Assembly: GCA_963528625.1 (NCBI GenBank)
Contig: CAURVQ010000037.1
Location: 1 to 11,853 of the forward strand
DNA from: CALHVR01 sp963528625
GTDB lineage: Bacteria; Fusobacteriota; Fusobacteriia; Fusobacteriales; Leptotrichiaceae
Length of the DNA: 11,853 nt
Direction of reading: 5' to 3'
The position numbers and the translations under genes were made by a program. Position 1 is the stretch's first letter. Every line of letters starts with the position of its first letter. Positions 7,212 through 11,853 of this stretch are shown here, piece after piece. The notes under the pieces are model-generated. The model saw only the letters and a list, made by a program, of their open reading frames with translations, was not told the DNA's origin and made no database searches.

Positions 7212-7239
7212 TTGCACACTTGCACAATGAATTGTGCAA
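7212..7239. repeat. 20-bp palindrome with an extra half-site, operator-like
   Basis: TTGCACAAT (7220-7228) and ATTGTGCAA (7231-7239) are perfect inverted copies around a GA centre. A further TTGCACA (7212-7218) sits one base upstream in direct orientation. This resembles a binding site for a dimeric regulator with an extra half-site, yet it lies between convergent genes where a promoter operator is not expected. No T tract follows, so it is not a terminator. Confidence 0.55.
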
Positions 7240-7284
7240 ATTAAGATTTACACTATTTAGTCATTACTTTTTATGTTTCGTTTT

Positions 7285-7332
7285 ATCAAAATATTTGATA
7301 AATATCTTATTGATTTTAATCAAAATATTTGA
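7285..7332. repeat. Two copies of a 14-base palindromic repeat flanking a third palindrome
   Basis: ATCAAAATATTTGA occurs at 7285-7298 and again at 7319-7332, 34 bases apart. Each copy is itself an inverted repeat (TCAAA/TTTGA), and a third inverted repeat, TTGATTTTAATCAA (7310-7323), overlaps the second. The rest of the interval 7107-7381 shows no convincing gene. Confidence 0.5.
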
Positions 7333-7338
7333 GTAAAA

Positions 7339-7368
7339 TAGAAAAGAATACAACTTTTAATTGTACTC
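7339..7368 (-). terminator. Probable terminator of murJ
   Basis: On the minus strand GAGTACAAT and GTTGTATTC pair in a 9-bp stem with two G-T wobbles around a short A-rich loop. A T-rich tract (TTTTCTATTTT on that strand) follows. It starts 14 bases after the murJ stop codon. Confidence 0.5.
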
Positions 7369-7381
7369 TCTCTTGTTTTTA

Positions 7382-8878
7382 CTATTTAATTTTAATATAT
7401 TTTACAATATAACTTCTTAATACAGCAAGTAAAAGTACTTGCACTAAATAAATAATTCCAAACAATAATATATTTCCTAAAACAGCATATTTTCCTAAAA
7501 AATTAAATATTATTTTTGTAGATGCATAATACGAACTAAAAGATATTATAATCATTGATATAACAAATATTATATACCTAAATATATTTATTTTTATATG
7601 TCTTTTATTTAATGATATTAATAATATTATATAATTTATCATTGCTGAAAATGATGTTGCAATAGTTAATCCAATATGTTTATATTCTTTATATAATAAA
7701 AAATCTAAAAATATATTTACGAAAATTGCAATAAATGAGGAAATTACAGGTATTTTTCTATCTTTAAAAACATAATGACTTCTTGTTAATAAATGAATCG
7801 CTGAAAAGAATACCAATCCTAAAGCATAAAATTTTAAAGTTTCAGATGTAGTTATAACTGCCCTATCACTAAAGTTTCCTCTTTTATAAATTAATTTTAC
7901 AATTTCAAATGAGTATTTATATAAAATTACAGATGAAGGAATTATCAAAAATGCTAATAAATTCATTCCCTGCTCTATAACTTTTTTAACTTTTCTTTTT
8001 TGATTCTTAACAACTGCTTTTGAAAGTGTCGGAAAAATAACGACCGATAACGATATTGCAAAAACACCTATTGGTAATAAATATAATCTACTAGCATAAT
8101 TTAATGCACTTGCTGTTCCAGCAGTAAGCATTGTTGCAAATCTGTTATCAATAATTTCATTAAATTGATAACCAAAAATTCCAATTAAAGTAGGAAGCAT
8201 TAACATAAACATTTCTTTCACATATTTATCTTTAAAATTAAATATAAACTTATAACTCTTCATTATTTGAAAAAATTGTGGAAGCAATATTAAAAGTTGA
8301 ATAAATCCGGAAAGTAAATATGCTATCCCCAATCCATATATTCCTAATTTATCTTTCATCAGTAATGTTCCGATTATAATTGTAAGATTAAAAACTACAC
8401 CCATACAAGCAGATACTGCAAATTTTTTATAATTATTTAATAATGAAGCTATTACGCCGGACAATGCAATGAATAAAAAATAAAATGCTACAATTTTTAA
8501 CATAATATTAGCTATTTCAAATCTCTCAGGATCATTAAACCCTGTTGTTATCTTTAATATTTGCCTTGAAAAAACAATCATTATAATAGACATAGTTGAT
8601 GTAAATGCAATTATTAAATTTAATACTGAAAATACAAATTCATTTATTCTTGTTTGTCCACTTTCTTCCATTCCTCTATTATATATTGGAATGAACACAG
8701 TTCCTAAAGAACCTTCTCCAAATAATGTAGTAAAAAAATTTGGAATACGAGTAGCACTTACATATGCATCTGTCATTCCAGAAGCACCAAAGACGCTACC
8801 TATAACCATTTCACGAATTAGACCGAGTAGTCTACTTATCATATTTATTATCATTACTATAACACTTGATTTAAACAT
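7382..8878 (-). CDS. murJ: Lipid II flippase MurJ
   Basis: MurJ moves the peptidoglycan precursor lipid II from the inner to the outer face of the cytoplasmic membrane. The 498-residue length and the run of hydrophobic segments (14 expected for the family) fit. The conserved N-terminus shows RLLGLIREMVIGSVFGAS (R16, R22), DAYVSATRIPN (D37, R44) and LFGEGSLGTVFIP. The central segment ALNYASRLYLLPIGVFAISL includes R264, in the position of the essential cavity arginine near 270 in E. coli. I chose the start at 8878 (MFKSSVIVMI) because AAAAGAGGAA precedes it at proper distance and it gives the family N-terminus. A longer in-frame ATG at 8950 would add 24 isoleucine/lysine-rich residues that cover the promoter. 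It is the last gene of the minus-strand cluster, transcribed separately from scpA. Confidence 0.93.
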   Translation of the reverse strand: MFKSSVIVMIINMISRLLGLIREMVIGSVFGASGMTDAYVSATRIPNFFTTLFGEGSLGTVFIPIYNRGMEESGQTRINEFVFSVLNLIIAFTSTMSIIMIVFSRQILKITTGFNDPERFEIANIMLKIVAFYFLFIALSGVIASLLNNYKKFAVSACMGVVFNLTIIIGTLLMKDKLGIYGLGIAYLLSGFIQLLILLPQFFQIMKSYKFIFNFKDKYVKEMFMLMLPTLIGIFGYQFNEIIDNRFATMLTAGTASALNYASRLYLLPIGVFAISLSVVIFPTLSKAVVKNQKRKVKKVIEQGMNLLAFLIIPSSVILYKYSFEIVKLIYKRGNFSDRAVITTSETLKFYALGLVFFSAIHLLTRSHYVFKDRKIPVISSFIAIFVNIFLDFLLYKEYKHIGLTIATSFSAMINYIILLISLNKRHIKINIFRYIIFVISMIIISFSSYYASTKIIFNFLGKYAVLGNILLFGIIYLVQVLLLAVLRSYIVKYIKIK

Positions 8879-8918
8879 TATTCCTCTTTTCTTAATTATA
8901 ACCTTTTTAATTATTATG

Positions 8919-8927
8919 ATTATATCA
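8919..8927 (-). promoter_or_regulatory. Extended -10 promoter for murJ
   Basis: On the minus strand TGATATAAT (TG at 8926-8927, TATAAT at 8919-8924) forms an extended -10 element. No good -35 box is visible at 16-18 bases. It lies about 40 bases upstream of the murJ start and just downstream of the scpA terminator. Confidence 0.6.
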
Positions 8928-8942
8928 TATTTAAAATAACAA

Positions 8943-8987
8943 ATAAACAAAAAAGATTATTTGTATTATAAATAAAAATAATCTTTT
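8943..8987 (-). terminator. Terminator between scpA and murJ
   Basis: AAAAGATTATTT (8951-8962) and AAATAATCTTTT (8976-8987) form a perfect 12-bp stem with a 13-base loop. On the minus strand the stem runs into a T-rich tail (TTTTTTGTTTATTTG). It begins about 22 bases after the scpA stop codon and insulates murJ from upstream transcription. Confidence 0.75.
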
Positions 8988-9009
8988 CTATCATTACTAA
9001 AATATATTA

Positions 9010-9705
9010 TTAAAAAATTTTAGATATATAAAACTTGTCTTTTTCAAATGATATATCAATCTCTCCTATTTTAAATAAATCTAAAATTGTTAAAAATATA
9101 GTAACTATTCGTGTTTTTGTAAATTTACTTTTTAAAAGAGTACTAAATTCTACTTTATTTTCTTTTTCTATAATTTCATAAATTTCATTTTTAGCATCAT
9201 TTGTACTATACTCTTCTTCTAAATTTAAAATTAACATATCTTTTTTATCTTCTTTTAAAAATTCTCTAAAACTTTTAACTATATTATCTAATGTAAGTTT
9301 TGATAAATCATACTCAATTATTGCTATTTCTATTTTTTGAGTTCCACTTCGTTTATATGGTATATTGTATTCATTTTCATTTTTTGAAAACAATTCTGAT
9401 ATTTCTTTAAAAAATTTATATTCAATAATTCTTTTTTCCAAATCTTCTATTTTTTCTTCTTTTTTTTCTTTATTTAATATTGAATAAGCTTTAATTTCTA
9501 TAAGTTCAGTGGCCATAATTAAAAATTCAACTTTAATTTTTAAATTTAATTCTTTCTGTTCTTTTATATATTTTAGATAATCATCTATAATTTGTGAAAT
9601 ATTAATTTCAGTAATTTTCATTTGTTTTTTATCAATTAAATGAAGTAATAAGTCCAACGGTCCTTCAAAATTATCTATTTTTATTTGTATCAAAGTATTG
9701 TTCAT
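9010..9705 (-). CDS. scpA: Segregation and condensation protein A (kleisin)
   Basis: ScpA is the kleisin that bridges the heads of the SMC dimer, with ScpB, to condense and segregate chromosomes. The 231-residue protein opens with IDNFEGPLDLLLHLIDKKQM, whose FEGPLDLLLHLI (13-24) is the family hallmark. It continues with MATELIEIKA (64-73), which belongs to the N-terminal SMC neck-binding region, has a charged middle, and ends in a winged-helix domain (about 176-231) expected to bind the SMC head. The start overlaps the end of ribF by 35 bases; GGAG lies about 10 bases upstream, inside ribF, so translational coupling is likely. The usual partner scpB is not next to it in this window; a strong terminator follows. 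Confidence 0.93.
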   Translation of the reverse strand: MNNTLIQIKIDNFEGPLDLLLHLIDKKQMKITEINISQIIDDYLKYIKEQKELNLKIKVEFLIMATELIEIKAYSILNKEKKEEKIEDLEKRIIEYKFFKEISELFSKNENEYNIPYKRSGTQKIEIAIIEYDLSKLTLDNIVKSFREFLKEDKKDMLILNLEEEYSTNDAKNEIYEIIEKENKVEFSTLLKSKFTKTRIVTIFLTILDLFKIGEIDISFEKDKFYISKIF

Positions 9706-10675
9706 TTATTCTTTTTCTCCATATTTGTGTATCATTATTAATTTGATTTATCAACTCATCTAATGATTCCATTTTTCTTTCAGACCTTATTCTTTCTAAA
9801 ACATCAATTAAAATAATTTTACCGTAAATATCTTTATCAAAATCTAAAATATGTGCTTCAACTGAAAATCCAGTAAAATCAACAGTAGGATTTTTCCCAA
9901 TATTTATTACAGCATTATAAATTTTATCATCACCTTGAATACTTACATAAGCACCATAAACTCCAAATTGTGGATAAATTTTATCTTTAAATTTTAAATT
10001 TGCTGTTGGAAATCCTAAAACTCTCCCTAATTTTTTACCGTGTATTACTTCTCCCATTATTAAATAATTATGTCCCATAATATTTTTCATATTTTTTAAA
10101 TCAGTTTTTTCAATATACTTTCTTATTCTAGTGCTACTTATTATTTCTCCACTATTATCGGTCACAGGTTTCATAACATTTAATTTAATTTCATCATTAT
10201 ATTCTTCTTTTAAAATTTTTTCTAAAGTTTTAATATTTCCTTCTTTATTTTTCCCAAAAGTAAAATTAAACCCACAAAAAATTTCCTTTACATTTAATTT
10301 TTTTACTAAAATTTGTTTTACAAAATCCTCTGGAGATAAATTTCTTACTTCATCAAATTCTTCTAAATAAACATAATCTATATCATATTGTTTTAATAAG
10401 TTTAATTTTTCTGAAATTGTCGTTATTCTTGTTACTTTTTTTTGTGGATATTCTCTAAATGTATACACAATTTTATTATACTTAAATATTTTTGAAAGTA
10501 TGTCTGCCTCTTGAAATATTTTTTGATGCCCTTTATGTACTCCATCAAAATTTCCAAGTATAACAATATTCTTATTTTTTTGAATTTCATTTAAGTTTTT
10601 TTCGCAACAATTATTCAAATTATTAAATTTTATATATTCTTTTATTTCATTACAGTTTTTTGAAATTATTTTCAT
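9671..10675 (-). CDS. ribF: Bifunctional riboflavin kinase / FAD synthetase
   Basis: RibF phosphorylates riboflavin to FMN and then adenylates FMN to FAD in the cytoplasm. The 334 residues are slightly longer than typical (about 305-315), with an extra 20 or so at the N-terminus. The FAD synthetase domain shows the nucleotidyltransferase motif GNFDGVHKGH (41-50) and ISSTRIR (179-185). The C-terminal riboflavin kinase domain shows MGEVIHGKKLGRVLGFPTAN (207-226), with the PTAN motif that binds ATP/Mg, and the catalytic glutamate in VEAHILDF (E273). It is the first gene of a two-gene unit with scpA. The ATG at 10675 has only a weak AAAGTGAT upstream, and the N-terminal 35 residues are not conserved, so a shorter form is possible. 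Confidence 0.95.
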   Translation of the reverse strand: MKIISKNCNEIKEYIKFNNLNNCCEKNLNEIQKNKNIVILGNFDGVHKGHQKIFQEADILSKIFKYNKIVYTFREYPQKKVTRITTISEKLNLLKQYDIDYVYLEEFDEVRNLSPEDFVKQILVKKLNVKEIFCGFNFTFGKNKEGNIKTLEKILKEEYNDEIKLNVMKPVTDNSGEIISSTRIRKYIEKTDLKNMKNIMGHNYLIMGEVIHGKKLGRVLGFPTANLKFKDKIYPQFGVYGAYVSIQGDDKIYNAVINIGKNPTVDFTGFSVEAHILDFDKDIYGKIILIDVLERIRSERKMESLDELINQINNDTQIWRKRINEQYFDTNKNR

Positions 10676-10707
10676 TTTTTAATATCACTTTCTTTTTAGT
10701 TTACACT

Positions 10708-10736
10708 ATTATATTATATATTGAAAGTATTTTAAA
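10708..10736 (-). promoter_or_regulatory. Probable promoter for ribF-scpA
   Basis: On the minus strand TTTAAA (10731-10736) is followed after 17 bases by a perfect TATAAT (10708-10713), about 33 bases before the ribF start. A second overlapping TATAAT lies 5 bases further upstream. The -35 box matches consensus at four of six positions. Confidence 0.55.
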
Positions 10737-10778
10737 ATCAATTATTTTTTATTGAAATTTTTGTAAATTGAATTTTTT

Positions 10779-10795
10779 CATAAAATAATTTTATG
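10779..10795. repeat. 17-base palindrome upstream of the ribF promoter
   Basis: CATAAAAT and ATTTTATG flank a single A. No U tract follows on either strand, so this is not a terminator. It could be a regulator site or chance in AT-rich DNA. Confidence 0.35.
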
Positions 10796-10848
10796 GGATA
10801 ATTGTTCATTCAATATTTTATTTTTATATTAAATAACTTTATTTTTAA

Positions 10849-11613
10849 CTACTCCATATTTATTCCATTTATATACATCCAAAAAATGTTTATTTCATCA
10901 GCTAACTTTTTTGGTTGTTCGATGTTAATTTTATGATTTTATTTTTTAATCTCTATTAATTTAGAATCTTTTATATCTCTTGATAATTTAAGTGCTGATT
11001 TTTTATTAATACTATCTTTTTCTCCATAAATAATTAAAGTAGGTATTTTTATACTACTAACATTCATAAAATTTTTTTCCTTAACAGCATCAATTATTTT
11101 TAAACAATCCATTTTAGAAAATCCTTGCTTAAATAATACAGATGGCATAAGTTTAAAAATATATTTTTGCAAATTTAATAATGTATCAGATACTTGATAC
11201 GGAGAATTTATAAGAACTAAAGATCTAACTTTTTCTGGAAATTCAATTGCATACTGCATAGCTAAAATTGTATCACCTTTCTTTAAACCATTAGGAGTTA
11301 AGGTGTATCTCTTTTCTCCATCTACATAATGTAATAAAGCAATATTTGCTGTTCTATTAGGATCATACTCTATTGTTGCAACTTTTGCAGGTATCCCTAA
11401 TTTGTTTCTTTTCCAATCGATTACTCTATATAATCTCTTGTGACCTTTGTGTCTGTTTCTTCCTGTTCTGTGTCCATAGTTGTCTATACCATAAGATGAT
11501 GATAATGGTTCAACTAATGTTTTTTCAGGTCTAACTTTGTCTAATTCAGTATTTACTAAAATTGACATGTGCCGAGTACCGCTTGTTATCGGTTTTAATT
11601 TTTTGATAGGCAT
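10849..11613 (-). pseudogene. Chimera: ribosomal protein L2 N-terminus fused to a broken alpha/beta hydrolase
   Basis: The open frame from ATG 11613 to TAA 10939-10941 encodes 224 residues. Residues 1-116 are clearly ribosomal protein L2 (MPIKKLKPITSGTRHMSILV at the start, YGHRTGRNRHKGHKRLYRVI, then DGEKRYTLTPNGLKKGDTI), less than half of the usual ~275 residues. From about residue 117 the sequence becomes an alpha/beta hydrolase (LAMQYAIEFPEKVRSLVLIN), joined just after where the nucleophile elbow GxSxG should be, so the catalytic serine is absent. The aspartate region (IPTLIIYGEKDSINKKSALK) is present. After the TAA the same frame continues as NHKINIEQPKKLADEINIFW to TAG at 10849-10851, which contains the family's usual catalytic-His region. 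The product cannot be a working L2 or hydrolase. An ATTGGAGGGAAG ribosome binding site precedes the ATG. A real rearrangement and a misassembly are both possible. Confidence 0.85.
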
Positions 11614-11644
11614 ATCTTCCCTCCAATTTCTTTAATTTTATATA

Positions 11645-11726
11645 CACACTCTACCTCGTGTGCACCTATAAAGTGCAAGCACATAAAAAAGTGTGCTGAC
11701 CTATAATAAGAACTAGTTTTACTAGT
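11645..11726 (-). promoter_or_regulatory. Structured 5' leader, possibly a ribosomal-protein operon leader
   Basis: Between the promoter and the L2 start, the minus-strand transcript can form several short stems. ACTAGT/ACTAGT lies at 11712-11726. AGCACA/TGTGCT is at 11678-11683 and 11692-11697, with an 8-base loop. GCAC/GTGC is at 11662-11665 and 11673-11676. CACAC/GTGTG is at 11645-11649 and 11658-11662, sharing one base with the previous stem. The leader of roughly 115 bases resembles in kind the autoregulatory leaders of ribosomal-protein operons. No L23 (rplW) coding end precedes L2 here, though rplW normally does. Confidence 0.5.
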
Positions 11727-11736
11727 CAACTTAGTT

Positions 11737-11765
11737 AGTATATCATAAAAAAAGGTAAAAGTCTA
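11737..11765 (-). promoter_or_regulatory. Promoter of the L2 chimera
   Basis: On the minus strand TAGACT (11760-11765, four of six matches to TTGACA) is followed after exactly 17 bases by TATACT (11737-11742, five of six). Transcription would start near 11730. The remaining sequence to 11853 is very AT-rich, with runs of T and A, and shows no gene; it could include an UP-like element. Confidence 0.65.
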
Positions 11766-11853
11766 GTGTTTTTCAGTATTTTTTTCGTATTTTTTTAAAT
11801 ATATATTTTTCTAAATATTTTTAGCAATTTTTTCTACCTTTTTCAAAAATCTA

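Noticed and set aside
7285..7332. CRISPR-like direct repeat
   Set aside because: Only two copies with a 20-base spacing, each palindromic and AT-rich, and no cas genes; not a CRISPR array.
8691..8939. Plus-strand open frame opposite the murJ start
   Set aside because: Antisense to the conserved MurJ N-terminus, without RBS or family similarity.
8879..8950. Longer MurJ N-terminus from an ATG at 8950
   Set aside because: It would overlap the extended -10 promoter and adds a low-complexity Ile/Lys stretch absent from the family; ATG 8878 has a good RBS.
10131..10370. Plus-strand open frame inside ribF
   Set aside because: Antisense shadow of the FAD synthetase domain.

Overview
This is an AT-rich window (clearly under 30% GC by eye), with A/T-ending codons and strong GGAGG-type ribosome binding sites. 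The LepA, MurJ, ScpA and RibF proteins and the base composition suit a low-GC fusobacterium of the Leptotrichiaceae type (Leptotrichia, Sneathia, Streptobacillus relatives). That placement is a judgement from protein flavour only; a low-GC Firmicute is not excluded.

Layout. (1) Positions 1-443 hold a decayed, more GC-rich remnant resembling a Gram-positive conjugative element: a frameshifted small gene overlapping a broken sigma-70-type gene. (2) Positions 427-762 encode a small DUF1648 membrane protein. (3) Positions 821-3296 form a housekeeping unit with a near-consensus promoter, lepA (elongation factor 4), and 20 bases later a DEDDh exonuclease. (4) Positions 3297-7106 form an accessory island: a seven-unit AAT microsatellite, an inverted repeat, a 38-residue very acidic ORF with a strong RBS, a perfect intrinsic terminator, a 1026-residue PLD-helicase-DUF3427 protein, a 120-residue protein resembling BECR-fold nucleases, and a closing terminator. 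(5) Positions 7107-7381 are a convergent intergenic stretch rich in short palindromes. (6) Positions 7382-10736 on the minus strand carry ribF and scpA (overlapping by 35 bases), a terminator, and murJ with its own extended -10 promoter. (7) Positions 10849-11765 on the minus strand carry a promoter, a structured leader and a chimeric ORF. Its first ~116 residues are ribosomal protein L2; the rest is the C-terminal half of an alpha/beta hydrolase, itself interrupted by an in-frame stop.

How it fits together. The housekeeping genes serve translation (LepA), peptidoglycan precursor export (MurJ), chromosome condensation (ScpA) and flavin cofactor synthesis (RibF). The best candidate for something undescribed is the 3.3-4.8 kb module at 3396-7035. 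It combines a helicase carrying a PLD-type nuclease domain with a co-transcribed nuclease-like small protein, behind an acidic ORF and a terminator that the helicase transcript would apparently have to read through. That architecture suggests a controlled nucleic-acid-targeting, possibly defensive, system. The function is inferred, not shown. The second notable object is the L2-hydrolase chimera, which is either a real rearrangement or an assembly artefact.
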